A stretch of 64,000 bases of DNA, taken from NCBI RefSeq assembly GCF_000621725.1, contig NZ_JHXM01000017.1, positions 40,047-104,046 of the forward strand. The letters are read 5' to 3'. This document shows, one piece after another, positions 8,935-18,365 of the stretch. A model generated the notes under the pieces. The model did not search any database. It saw only the letters and a list, made by a program, of their open reading frames with translations, and had not been told where the DNA came from. The stretch's first letter is position 1, and each line of letters starts with the position of its first letter. A program made the translations under genes and the position numbers. Source of the DNA: Xylanibacter brevis ATCC 19188. Its GTDB lineage: Bacteria; Bacteroidota; Bacteroidia; Bacteroidales; Bacteroidaceae.

Positions 8935-9320
8935 ATCCCCTCCCTTCCGCTCGAGCTCTGCTCGCTTGCTACCGAAGGGACGCAAGAAGGGGAGTTAGTG
9001 ACCCCACCCCCAACCCCTCCCCTACATGGGAGGGGAGTGACTACGGAGTCCTTGGTTTTCAACCGCATAGTACGAAAGATTCTTTTGGGGTATGTTCTAT
9101 AAATTGCATATAGCATCCGCTGAACTCCCCTCCCCTACATGGGAGGGGAGGAAAACAACACAAGACCCCTCCCCGACCCTCCCAAGGGGAGGGAGGAAAA
9201 CTACACAACACAACATCCCCTTGACAACAATCCAAACCCCACCCCATCCCTTCCGAGGGAGGGGATCAGAAATAAGAAAGTCTCCCCCTTGGGGAGATTT
9301 AGAGGGGGTTGGTTTGCGCT
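8935..9320. repeat. Cluster of GC-rich dispersed hairpin repeats
   Basis: A 655-bp gap (8770-9424) without a gene. It holds at least four hairpins built on CCCCTCCC/GGGAGGGG: near-identical copies with loop CTACAT at about 9024-9046 and 9126-9148, then CCCTCCC-GGGAGGG near 9178, ATCCCTTCC-GGAGGGGAT near 9247, and CTCCCC-GGGGAG near 9283. The variation between copies suggests a repeat family that has expanded locally. Confidence 0.7.
8948..8988 (+). repeat. 41-bp dispersed repeat, copy 1
   Basis: Starts CGCTCG and ends GACGCAAGAA, with GCTTGCTACCGAAGG inside. A 39-bp copy with the same ends lies on the minus strand at 41391-41429, inside a small coding sequence. Confidence 0.7.
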
Positions 9321-9332
9321 ACAGGTGCACCA

Positions 9333-9360
9333 CTTCTCACTTCTCACCTCTCACTTCTCA
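9333..9360 (+). repeat. Four tandem 7-bp repeats
   Basis: CTTCTCA, CTTCTCA, CCTCTCA, CTTCTCA in direct succession just outside the trpS terminator. Confidence 0.8.
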
Positions 9361-9374
9361 CTTTAAACAATAAA

Positions 9375-9399
9375 CAGCGCACCTGTTCAGGGTGCGCTG
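9375..9399 (-). terminator. Terminator of the patatin-trpS operon
   Basis: Perfect 9-bp stem CAGCGCACC/GGTGCGCTG with a 7-nt loop. On the minus strand it is followed by TGTTTATTGTTT. Confidence 0.75.
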
Positions 9400-9424
9400 C
9401 TTGTTGTTTAGGAGGGGGTCTGTT

Positions 9425-10480
<1,056 letters not shown>

Positions 10481-10517
10481 TTAAGTTTTGCATTTTCTCT
10501 TTCTTTACAATAGCTAA

Positions 10518-11327
10518 CTATTCAAACTCCAACTGATCCACGCGCTTCTGCATCTTGCGGTAGGCCTCCTGCAGGTCACCTTGCGTGATGTCGATACTGC
10601 GCTCCACGGGGCGCCCCACATCGTTCAGACGATGTGAGAAGAGCCACTCGTAGGTTTTCTGCGAATAGAAGTAACGCGACAGGGCGCCATGCGATGCACC
10701 ACGAATCCAGTCGTAGCGCAGGCGCTGCGTCAGACGATTGCGCTTTAGCCCGTCAACAACCTTCTGCGACTCGCGTACAGACACAGCGCGGTCACCTGTG
10801 CCGTGGATAATCCACAGAGGCACCTCGCCCAGCTTTGTCTGGTCCTTCAGCGAGCAACCACCACAGAGGGCCATGCCAGCCGCAATCTTATCGGGATAGG
10901 TGCCCACAAAGTCCATGGTGCCGTAGCCTCCAAGGCTCATGCCTATCACATAGACCCGCTGGTGGTCGTAGGTGTAGTCGTTTGCATCGAGCCACTCTAG
11001 GATGTCGTTCAGCTTGCGAGGGCTCCACGCACCACCCGGATTCTGGGGTGCCACCACAAGAGCGGGCACGTCGAGTCCGCGCTTGATAGCATCGATGGTG
11101 CCATAGCGCAGCACGCGATCCATATTGCGCCCACAAAGGCTGGCACCATGAAGGAAGACAAGGAGCGGTGTGGATTCCTGAGAGTAGTAGTAGTCCTCAG
11201 GGGTGTACAACCAGAAGTTATAACCACCTGGAATCACGTTCTTCTTGGCCGATACCAGGTCGTACTGCGCATAGTTACACAGCACACTCAGTGCCAACAG
11301 GCATACTAACACACATCGCTTCATCAT
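10518..11327 (-). CDS. Exported alpha/beta-hydrolase, esterase/PHB-depolymerase-like
   Basis: A 269-residue protein with a signal peptide (cleavage near Ala20). The alpha/beta-hydrolase triad is visible: nucleophile Ser131 in GMSLGG, Asp179 in HGTGDRAV, and His213 in GASHGAL. An oxyanion-hole segment FLHGAS lies at 58-63. The compact layout without a cap domain resembles the feruloyl esterase/poly(3-hydroxybutyrate) depolymerase branch and prolyl-oligopeptidase-like esterases of gut Bacteroidota. Substrate is unknown. It starts 4 bp after the PQQ-propeller gene, so the two are co-transcribed. Confidence 0.8.
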   Translation of the reverse strand: MMKRCVLVCLLALSVLCNYAQYDLVSAKKNVIPGGYNFWLYTPEDYYYSQESTPLLVFLHGASLCGRNMDRVLRYGTIDAIKRGLDVPALVVAPQNPGGAWSPRKLNDILEWLDANDYTYDHQRVYVIGMSLGGYGTMDFVGTYPDKIAAGMALCGGCSLKDQTKLGEVPLWIIHGTGDRAVSVRESQKVVDGLKRNRLTQRLRYDWIRGASHGALSRYFYSQKTYEWLFSHRLNDVGRPVERSIDITQGDLQEAYRKMQKRVDQLEFE

Positions 11328-11331
11328 AGGC

Positions 11332-12924
11332 TTATTCTCCTTTCTGTTTGATAATAAACTTATTAATCATGGTGCCCCTACAGCCCACCACCACCGCATT
11401 GCCCACCACGATGGGCGACGACTCGAAATTGGCACCTATCAACTTCTTGGCAATCACACGACCGCTCTTTCCCTCGATGAGATAGGCATAGCCACTGGCA
11501 TCGCCCGTGAAGATAAACATGCGGTCTTGCTCATTGAGCAGCTTCACTGGCGACGACCAACAGAAGTTGCCGTAGGGCACGGTGTATTTTAGGCTGCCAT
11601 CACGCGTAGAAAGTGCCATCAGTTCGCCACGACTGGCCGAGGCACCGTTGCGACAGATGTTGGCAAAGATCATATCCTGGCAGTCGCCCGATCCCAACAG
11701 TGGCGTTGAATACACACCACCATCAAGCGTCTTTCCAGGCAGATTTACACGCTGACAGGCTATCTGCTTTTCCCACACAAGCTGACCTGTGAGCGCCTGC
11801 AGTTTGACGAAATGACAGATGCCCTGGTCACCCTGCTTGTCCACCTCGCACGCGGTATATATATAAGGTGAGCCATTCTCCTCGCGACAAACGATGGTGC
11901 CATCGCTGTCATCGTGGTTATCATAGCGCCACACGGGCTTCATAGTGTTCAGGTTCACACAGACAACGTTGCCTTGATTATCACTGAAAAAGCCATAGTT
12001 GCGATACACGCAGAGGCTTGACTCAATGCCTGGGGCCTTACCATTCACTCGATAGCGCAATGTCTGGAGGCGGCGCAAGTGACCACCGGCTGTTCGCTCG
12101 AACTTATACAGCGATCCATTCTCGCCAGGCCAGAAGAGATACCCGCCTGCCACCACGGGCGACGAGTCGAAAGCCTGCCAGCCACGCCATGCACGTGGGT
12201 CGTTGAAAAAGAACGTGCGTTCGTGCTTCAGCAAGTCGAAAGCCTGACATCCCAAGGGAGCTCCAATGCTGACGCCCTGACCTGAATAGAGGTTCATCAG
12301 CTCTGGGTCGAGCGACATGGTGCCTTTCACCACATTATGCAGGTCGAGCGGCTGGCGCGAGGGTTTTCCAGATTGGAAATTAAGGAAGAAAGCCTTGCCA
12401 CAAAGCGAGCCCACCATCACCTCTTCGGCACCAAAATCGGCAGTGAGTGCTTCAGAATGCGCTCGAAACTGCTTCATCTCCGCCTCTGTCCAGCGGGCAT
12501 AGAGAGGCTGGCCGGTCCAACCAGTGCCCCCACCCCATGTACCAAATTTGGTAGAGTCGTTGCGATAAGGTGTGTTGTAGGTCCATGCTATCTCTATCGT
12601 ATCTGGATTGCCCTTCACAGTGCCGCCGAAGTCGGCGTCGCGACGGAGGTTCTTGCGGAAAGTCATCACCCTGTCAGAGCGATCATAGCGATCATCATAA
12701 TCTGCAAGGAAGTGAGTCAACGAGTCATCTGTCTCCACTTGAAATTCGAGCACAGCAGCCGATGCAAACATAGTGTCTGGCAGAGTCAGCTCCTCAAGTG
12801 TGGGAACATGTGCCACCGAATCACTATCCGAAGCGCCAACGCCTAATACGGCTGGCACACCTTTACCTGTGCAAGCTGCGGTCAGTAAAAGAAGCAGGAA
12901 CAAGGCCTGCGACATATATTTCAT
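11332..12924 (-). CDS. Lipoprotein with PQQ-like beta-propeller repeats
   Basis: A 530-residue lipoprotein (lipobox TAAC, Cys18). From about 160 onward it shows recurring propeller-blade patterns such as GYLFWPGENGSLYKFE, PVWRYDNHDD, GQLVWEKQI and DASGYAYLIEGKSGRVI, the hallmark of PQQ-type/BamB-like beta-propellers. The first 150 residues are not recognised. Such domains usually scaffold protein-protein contacts; no cofactor or catalytic residues can be assigned. The gene lies 2 bp after the patatin gene and 4 bp before the esterase gene, so an envelope function linked to these hydrolases is possible but unproven. Confidence 0.7.
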   Translation of the reverse strand: MKYMSQALFLLLLLTAACTGKGVPAVLGVGASDSDSVAHVPTLEELTLPDTMFASAAVLEFQVETDDSLTHFLADYDDRYDRSDRVMTFRKNLRRDADFGGTVKGNPDTIEIAWTYNTPYRNDSTKFGTWGGGTGWTGQPLYARWTEAEMKQFRAHSEALTADFGAEEVMVGSLCGKAFFLNFQSGKPSRQPLDLHNVVKGTMSLDPELMNLYSGQGVSIGAPLGCQAFDLLKHERTFFFNDPRAWRGWQAFDSSPVVAGGYLFWPGENGSLYKFERTAGGHLRRLQTLRYRVNGKAPGIESSLCVYRNYGFFSDNQGNVVCVNLNTMKPVWRYDNHDDSDGTIVCREENGSPYIYTACEVDKQGDQGICHFVKLQALTGQLVWEKQIACQRVNLPGKTLDGGVYSTPLLGSGDCQDMIFANICRNGASASRGELMALSTRDGSLKYTVPYGNFCWSSPVKLLNEQDRMFIFTGDASGYAYLIEGKSGRVIAKKLIGANFESSPIVVGNAVVVGCRGTMINKFIIKQKGE

Positions 12925-12926
12925 TT

Positions 12927-13775
12927 CTACAACCGATAGTTTCTTACAAATTTCTCACCTTCAGCGAAGCCTTCCTCGTAGAGGCGCTCCAACTTATCTA
13001 CATCCTGACACATACGTCCAACATCCATAGGGCGCTGCGGACGGATGACTACTATTTCACCCCAGTCTTCCATGCGTTCCACCATGTCGAGCTGCTCGTT
13101 GTATACACGCACACGATGGCTTAGTGCCACACGCAGGCGTGGATAGTCGCGATAGATCATCTTGGGGATGTCCATATCGCGCTCTGTAGAACGATAGCCG
13201 CGATTGCGGGTCATCACCACCACATTGAACGGATGTCCCTGTTCCACTGCTCGAAGCACAGGAATTGAGTCGACAATGCCACCATCAAGCATTGGAATGC
13301 CATCCACCATCGTAATTTGCGCAACAAAGGGCAACGAACTGCTGGCTTTAACAATTGCCGTCAGACGAGTGGCATCATATGGTTCACTCAAATATTCGGC
13401 ACGCCCCGTCAAACAATTGGTGGTCACCGCCTCAAAGATAGCTGGATTACAACGGTAGGCCTCATAGTCGAAAGGCAGTATCTCGTTGGGAAAACGCTGA
13501 TAAAGCACGTCGGGGTCAAAAATGCTGCCATCAACGATAAGAGACTTCAGAGAAATGTAGTCATACTTCTTGAGCATGTCTATGTTCGAATAGCGTGCAC
13601 GACGAGGCTGATTGCTCATATAGCTGAGCCCGTTGCAAGCACCAGCCGAGACGGCCACCACATAGGGAAAATGGTAGTCGTGCTTCATCAGCGCATCAAG
13701 CACACCACTGGTGAAGACGCCACGCATTCCGCCGCCTTCAAGCACCAATCCCGTGTCTTTACCTAAACATTCCAT
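12927..13775 (-). CDS. Patatin-like phospholipase/acyl hydrolase
   Basis: A 282-residue cytosolic patatin-family enzyme that cleaves acyl esters of lipids with a Ser-Asp dyad. The oxyanion-hole loop EGGGMRG is at 13-19, nucleophile Ser43 lies in AVSAGAC, and the catalytic Asp164 in MLDGGIVD. Overall it resembles the YjjU-type bacterial patatins. An upstream in-frame ATG exists at 13832, but the promoter box 13786-13795 lies between, so the start at 13775 (MECLGKD) is preferred; it leaves a leader of only about 9 nt. It heads an operon with the PQQ propeller, esterase and trpS. Confidence 0.85.
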   Translation of the reverse strand: MECLGKDTGLVLEGGGMRGVFTSGVLDALMKHDYHFPYVVAVSAGACNGLSYMSNQPRRARYSNIDMLKKYDYISLKSLIVDGSIFDPDVLYQRFPNEILPFDYEAYRCNPAIFEAVTTNCLTGRAEYLSEPYDATRLTAIVKASSSLPFVAQITMVDGIPMLDGGIVDSIPVLRAVEQGHPFNVVVMTRNRGYRSTERDMDIPKMIYRDYPRLRVALSHRVRVYNEQLDMVERMEDWGEIVVIRPQRPMDVGRMCQDVDKLERLYEEGFAEGEKFVRNYRL

Positions 13776-13785
13776 GCGTTTTCGA

Positions 13786-13795
13786 TGCAAAGGTA
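13786..13795 (-). promoter_or_regulatory. Promoter box of the patatin operon (decides the start)
   Basis: TACCTTTGCA on the minus strand, about 10 bp before the ATG at 13775. It is divergent from the pepP promoter 54 bp away. Confidence 0.65.
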
Positions 13796-13848
13796 CACAT
13801 TTTTTCGTTTTTTCACATTGATTTCTCCACAAATTAATAAATAATGAG

Positions 13849-13858
13849 TAACTTTGCA
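13849..13858 (+). promoter_or_regulatory. Promoter box of pepP
   Basis: TAACTTTGCA, 16 bp before the ATG at 13875. It excludes the longer TTG-initiated reading that would begin inside it. Confidence 0.7.
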
Positions 13859-13874
13859 GGAAATTTCCACTAAT

Positions 13875-15269
13875 ATGTTTAATAAAGACACATACACACG
13901 TCGCAGAGCTGAATTAAAGCAACTGGTTGGCAATGGTATTATCGTACTTTTCGGTAACAACGAATCACCCGCCAACTACCCCGCCAACAGCTATGCGCCA
14001 TTCCGTCAAGACTCTTCATTCATTTACTACTTCGGCCAGCACCGCGATGGACTGGTGGGCGTTATTGATGTGGACAATGACGAAGAATGGCTCTTTGGCG
14101 ACGACATTGACATCGAGGACATTGTATGGATGGGATTCGTGCCGTCTGTAGCTGATCTGGCTGCAGAGGTGGGTGTAAAGAAGACTGCACCCATGAAAGA
14201 GCTGACCAACAGGCTGAAAGGTACCTGGGCAGCCGCAGAGAAGCACTTCCTGCCACCTTATCGTCACGACACTAAGATTCAGATTATGGACCTGCTGGGC
14301 ATCCATCCTTCTGCACAGAAGGAAGCAGCTTCACTGAAACTTATCAAAGCAGTGGTGAAGATGCGCTCTACCAAGGAACCACAAGAGATTGACGCCATCG
14401 AGCGAGCTTGCGACGTGGGCTATGCCATGCATACCACAGCACAACTGCTGATCAAGCCTGGCGTCACAGAGCGATTCATTGGCGGACAGGTGGACGGCAT
14501 AGCTCGCAGTTTAGCACAGGGCGTCAGCTTTGCTACTATCTTCTCGCAGCATGGGGAGATTATGCACGGAAGCCCCAGTGGTGCCCAACTGGAAGCTGGA
14601 CGTCTGGCACTGTGCGACGCAGGATGCGAACTGGACGACTACTGTTCAGACAACACACGCACCATGCCCGTAAGCGGTAAGTTCACACAGAAGCAGCTGG
14701 AAATCTACTCCATCGTAGAGGCCTGCCACGACTATGTGCTCGAGGTAGCCAAGCCTGGTGTAAAGTATCAGGATGTGCACTTTGCTGTTTGCCGTCTGAT
14801 GACCGATCGGCTGAAGGAATTGGGACTGATGAAGGGCGACACCGAAGAGGCTGTACGCGCTGGTGCTCACGCCATGTTCCTGCCTCACGGATTAGGACAC
14901 ATGATGGGTATGGATGTACACGATATGGAAGGACTGGGACAAATCTACGTAGGCTTCGACGAGGAGACACGCCCCAATCTTGAACAGTTTGGCACCAATT
15001 GCCTGCGCATGGGTCGCCGCCTAGAGGAAGGCTTCGTGGTAACCGATGAGCCAGGTATATACTTCATTCCCCACCTCATCGACCTGTGGAAGAGCGAGGG
15101 CCACTGCAAGGAGTTCCTAAACTTTGACAAGCTGGAAACCTACAAGGATTTTGGTGGTATTCGCATCGAAGACGACATCCTGATCACCAAGGACGGATGC
15201 CGATTCCTGGGTTCAAAACGCATCCCCTATCACCCTAAAGAATTAGAATCATTTATGAATAATAACTAA
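13875..15269 (+). CDS. pepP: Xaa-Pro aminopeptidase (aminopeptidase P)
   Basis: A 464-residue M24B metallopeptidase that removes N-terminal residues preceding proline. The N-terminal aminopeptidase-P domain precedes a pita-bread domain with the five metal ligands: two Asp in the stretch CDAGCELDDYCSDNTR, His in HGLGHMMG, Glu in TDEPGIYF, and Glu in GGIRIEDD. Length is typical. The start ATG at 13875 (MFNKDTYTRRR) was chosen because the promoter box ends 16 bp upstream. The next gene, an exported cysteine peptidase, begins 6 bp after the stop, so the pair is probably one operon devoted to peptide breakdown. Confidence 0.95.
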   Translation: MFNKDTYTRRRAELKQLVGNGIIVLFGNNESPANYPANSYAPFRQDSSFIYYFGQHRDGLVGVIDVDNDEEWLFGDDIDIEDIVWMGFVPSVADLAAEVGVKKTAPMKELTNRLKGTWAAAEKHFLPPYRHDTKIQIMDLLGIHPSAQKEAASLKLIKAVVKMRSTKEPQEIDAIERACDVGYAMHTTAQLLIKPGVTERFIGGQVDGIARSLAQGVSFATIFSQHGEIMHGSPSGAQLEAGRLALCDAGCELDDYCSDNTRTMPVSGKFTQKQLEIYSIVEACHDYVLEVAKPGVKYQDVHFAVCRLMTDRLKELGLMKGDTEEAVRAGAHAMFLPHGLGHMMGMDVHDMEGLGQIYVGFDEETRPNLEQFGTNCLRMGRRLEEGFVVTDEPGIYFIPHLIDLWKSEGHCKEFLNFDKLETYKDFGGIRIEDDILITKDGCRFLGSKRIPYHPKELESFMNNN

Positions 15270-15275
15270 TTGAAA

Positions 15276-16475
15276 ATGAAAAAATTACTATCAATCACAC
15301 TCCTGGCCGTATTGGCCTTGGGAACACAGGCTGCAGAGAAAGACTCTACCAAGTGCAACAAGCCTGTATTCACCACCATTAAAGAAAATCCCATCACCAG
15401 CGTGAAAGACCAGAACCGCAGTGGTACTTGTTGGGACTACTCTACCATCTCATTCTTTGAGGCTGAGATTCTGAAGACAACTGGCAAGACATACGACCTC
15501 TGCGAGAGCTTCGTGGCCAACAAGACCTATATGGATCGTGCTATTCAGGTGGTACGCTACCATGGCGACTGCCAGTTCTCTCAGGGTGGTTCTGCAGAAG
15601 ACGTGCTGGCAACCATGAAGAAGTTTGGTATCTGCCCAGAGGGCGCTATGCCTTTCCCTGGTTCTCTCTATGGTGACTCACTGAACAACTTCAACGAGTT
15701 CTTCTCACTGATGGAGCCCTATGTAGCTGCCATTGCTAAGAGCGACGCCAAGAAGATATCAAGCCAGTGGAAAGTAGGTTTGCAGGGCATTCTGGATGCT
15801 TACCTGGGACAGTGCCCTGAGAGCTTCACATACGAGGGAAAGAAATACACGCCAAAGAGCTTCGCTGAGAGCCTGGGCATCAATCTGGATGACTACGTTT
15901 CCATCACCAGCTACACCCACCACCCCTTCTACACAGGTTTTGCTGTAGAGGTACAGGACAACTGGCGTTTCCCCCTGAGCTACAACCTGCCAATGGACGA
16001 GATGATGCAGGTCATCGACAACGCTATCGAAAAGGGCTACACCATCGCATGGGGCGGCGACGTGTCTGAGGACGGATTCACACGTCAGGGTTTGGCTTAT
16101 GCCATCGACACCAAGAAGACTGAGAGTCTGGCAGGTAGCGATATGGCTCGCTGGCTGAAGATGACTGCTGCTAAGAAGCGCAACCTCATCGACTCCCTGG
16201 GATGCAACGTACCCGAGATTACCGCTACTCAGGAGCTGCGCCAGGAGCGCTTCGACAACTGGGAGCTGACCGACGACCACGGCATGCTGATCTATGGCGT
16301 GGCTAAGGATCAGAATGGCAAGGAGTACTATATGGTCAAGAACTCATGGGGCGAAACAGGCGACTACAAAGGAACTTGGTACATGACCAAAACCTTTATC
16401 GCTGCCAACACGATGGATTTCCTGATCAATAAGAACGCTATTCCCAAGAACATCCGTAAAAAGCTTGGCATCTAA
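15276..16475 (+). CDS. Exported C1-family cysteine aminopeptidase (PepC/bleomycin-hydrolase type)
   Basis: A 399-residue papain-fold peptidase with a signal peptide (MKKLLSITLLAVLALGTQAA). The catalytic Cys lies in SGTCWDYST, His in DDHGMLIYGV, and Asn in MVKNSWGETGDY, giving a complete C1 triad. The spacing and insertions match aminopeptidase C/bleomycin hydrolase, which in many bacteria is cytosolic. The signal peptide here places it in the periplasm or outside, a variant known in Bacteroidota. It lies 6 bp after pepP. The ATG at 15276 was chosen over an upstream TTG because it starts the signal peptide cleanly. Confidence 0.9.
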   Translation: MKKLLSITLLAVLALGTQAAEKDSTKCNKPVFTTIKENPITSVKDQNRSGTCWDYSTISFFEAEILKTTGKTYDLCESFVANKTYMDRAIQVVRYHGDCQFSQGGSAEDVLATMKKFGICPEGAMPFPGSLYGDSLNNFNEFFSLMEPYVAAIAKSDAKKISSQWKVGLQGILDAYLGQCPESFTYEGKKYTPKSFAESLGINLDDYVSITSYTHHPFYTGFAVEVQDNWRFPLSYNLPMDEMMQVIDNAIEKGYTIAWGGDVSEDGFTRQGLAYAIDTKKTESLAGSDMARWLKMTAAKKRNLIDSLGCNVPEITATQELRQERFDNWELTDDHGMLIYGVAKDQNGKEYYMVKNSWGETGDYKGTWYMTKTFIAANTMDFLINKNAIPKNIRKKLGI

Positions 16476-16497
16476 GCAGTAAGAAGCTGATTTATAT

Positions 16498-16545
16498 AAA
16501 AAGCGGCATATTCTGTTAAATTTCATACAGGATATGCCGCTTTTT
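16498..16545 (+). terminator. Terminator of the pepP-C1 peptidase unit
   Basis: Long stem AAAAAGCGGCATAT.CTG paired with CAG.ATATGCCGCTTTTT around a 12-nt loop, ending in a T run. The A-tract on the other side could make it bidirectional. Confidence 0.85.
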
Positions 16546-16558
16546 CGTTTTTATTCGT

Positions 16559-16568
16559 TACCTTTGTA
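16559..16568 (+). promoter_or_regulatory. Promoter box of recJ-recQ
   Basis: TACCTTTGTA, 61 bp before the recJ ATG. Confidence 0.6.
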
Positions 16569-16628
16569 TGCTATTTTGCCGTAATAGGCACCAATGGCAC
16601 CTGAAACGAAGATAAAAAAAACGATATA

Positions 16629-18353
16629 ATGAATTCTAAATGGAATTATGAACCTCCTACGCCTGAACGGCAGTTGGCGGCGAAAGAATTGGCAGACAAA
16701 ATAAACATGAGTCCCATTCTGGCCGAACTACTCATCAAGCGTGGTATTCGCACAGAGTCGGCAGCCAAACGATTTTTCCGCCCTATGCTCAGCGAGCTCA
16801 TTGACCCGTTCTTGATGAACGACATGGATATCGCCGTGGATCGTTTGAACGACGCCATGGGTCGAAAAGAGCGTATCATGGTATACGGCGACTACGATGT
16901 GGACGGATGCACAGCTGTGGCTTTGGTGTACAAGTTCTTGCAGCAGTTCTACTCAAATATTGAGTACTACATCCCTGATCGCTATGAAGAGGGCTATGGC
17001 ATCAGTATCAAAGCGCTGGACTATGCCGCTCAGGCGGGTGTGAAGTTGATTATCGTACTGGATTGCGGCATCAAAGCTATCGACGAGATTGCCTATGCCA
17101 AGAGTTTGGGCATCGACTTTATCATCTGCGATCACCACGTGCCCGATGATGAACTGCCATGTGCTGTGGCTATCCTAAACCCCAAGCGCGCTAACTCCAC
17201 CTACCCTTTCAAGCACCTGTGTGGTTGTGGCGTAGGTTTCAAGTTCATGCAGGCCTTTGCTAAAAACAATGGCATTGCCTTCTCACAGCTGGTTCCACTG
17301 CTGGAATTCTGTGCAGTGAGCATCGCTGCCGACATCGTTCCTGTGACAGGCGAAAACCGCATTTTGGCTTTCCATGGTCTGAAACAACTGAATCAGAATC
17401 CGTCGGTAGGTCTAAAATCTATTATCGAGATTTGCGGATTGACTGGTCGCGAGATCACCATGAGTGACATCATCTTCAAGATTGGCCCTCGCATCAATGC
17501 CAGCGGACGTGTACAGAATGGCACGGAGACGGTTGACCTACTGGTGGAACGCGACTTCCAGAAGGCGCTGATAGAGGCTTCGCATATCAACGAATACAAC
17601 GAGCAGCGCAAGGACATCGACAAACAGATGACCGAAGAGGCCAACCAGATCGTGGAACGACTGGAGAGTCAGGAGCACCAATCTGCCATCGTACTCTACG
17701 ACGAGGGATGGAAGAAGGGCGTAGTAGGCATCGTAGCTTCGCGCCTCACTGAAATATACTACCGTCCCACGGTGGTTCTGTCGTGCAACGACGGAATGGC
17801 TACGGGCTCAGCACGCAGTGTGGCTGGCTATGACATCTATGATGCGATCAAGGAATGCCGTGACTTGCTGGAGAACTTCGGAGGTCATACCTATGCCGTA
17901 GGTCTCTCGCTGAAGGTGGAAAACATCCCTGAGTTCCGTCGCCGTTTCCAGTTGTACGTGAGCCAGCACATTCTGCCTGAACAAACCGAGGCTATGCTCG
18001 ATGTAGAGGCTGAGATTGACTTCAAGGACATCACAAAGAAACTGCACAACGACCTAAAGAAGTTTGCACCTCACGGCCCCGAGAACCCCAAGCCCATCTT
18101 CTGCACACGCAACGTCTATGACTACGGCACATCAAAGGTGGTGGGCAAACAGCAGGAACACATCAAACTGGAACTGGTTGATTCGCGTTCAAGTAATGTG
18201 ATGAACGGCATTGCCTTCGGACAGAGCGCAGCTGCACGCTATATCAAGTCTAAACGCTCGTTCGACATTGCATATACTATCGAGGAGAACATCTATAAGC
18301 GCAACGAGGTTCAGCTACAGATTGAGGATATCAAACCATCGGAAGAGTATTGA
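16629..18353 (+). CDS. recJ: Single-stranded-DNA-specific exonuclease RecJ
   Basis: A 574-residue 5'-3' exonuclease of recombination and mismatch repair. DHH-phosphoesterase motifs are visible: VYGDYDVDGC (about 79-88), VLDCGIKA, and the namesake DHH in CDHHVPDDE. The DHHA1 GG motif appears as FGGHTYAVGLSL. Two Mn ions would be bound by these Asp/His residues. It is co-transcribed with recQ, whose ATG follows 12 bp after the stop, coupling a nuclease with the helicase that feeds it single strands, as in the RecFOR/RecJ/RecQ pathway. Confidence 0.97.
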   Translation: MNSKWNYEPPTPERQLAAKELADKINMSPILAELLIKRGIRTESAAKRFFRPMLSELIDPFLMNDMDIAVDRLNDAMGRKERIMVYGDYDVDGCTAVALVYKFLQQFYSNIEYYIPDRYEEGYGISIKALDYAAQAGVKLIIVLDCGIKAIDEIAYAKSLGIDFIICDHHVPDDELPCAVAILNPKRANSTYPFKHLCGCGVGFKFMQAFAKNNGIAFSQLVPLLEFCAVSIAADIVPVTGENRILAFHGLKQLNQNPSVGLKSIIEICGLTGREITMSDIIFKIGPRINASGRVQNGTETVDLLVERDFQKALIEASHINEYNEQRKDIDKQMTEEANQIVERLESQEHQSAIVLYDEGWKKGVVGIVASRLTEIYYRPTVVLSCNDGMATGSARSVAGYDIYDAIKECRDLLENFGGHTYAVGLSLKVENIPEFRRRFQLYVSQHILPEQTEAMLDVEAEIDFKDITKKLHNDLKKFAPHGPENPKPIFCTRNVYDYGTSKVVGKQQEHIKLELVDSRSSNVMNGIAFGQSAAARYIKSKRSFDIAYTIEENIYKRNEVQLQIEDIKPSEEY

Positions 18354-18365
18354 TAGTTCTAGGCT

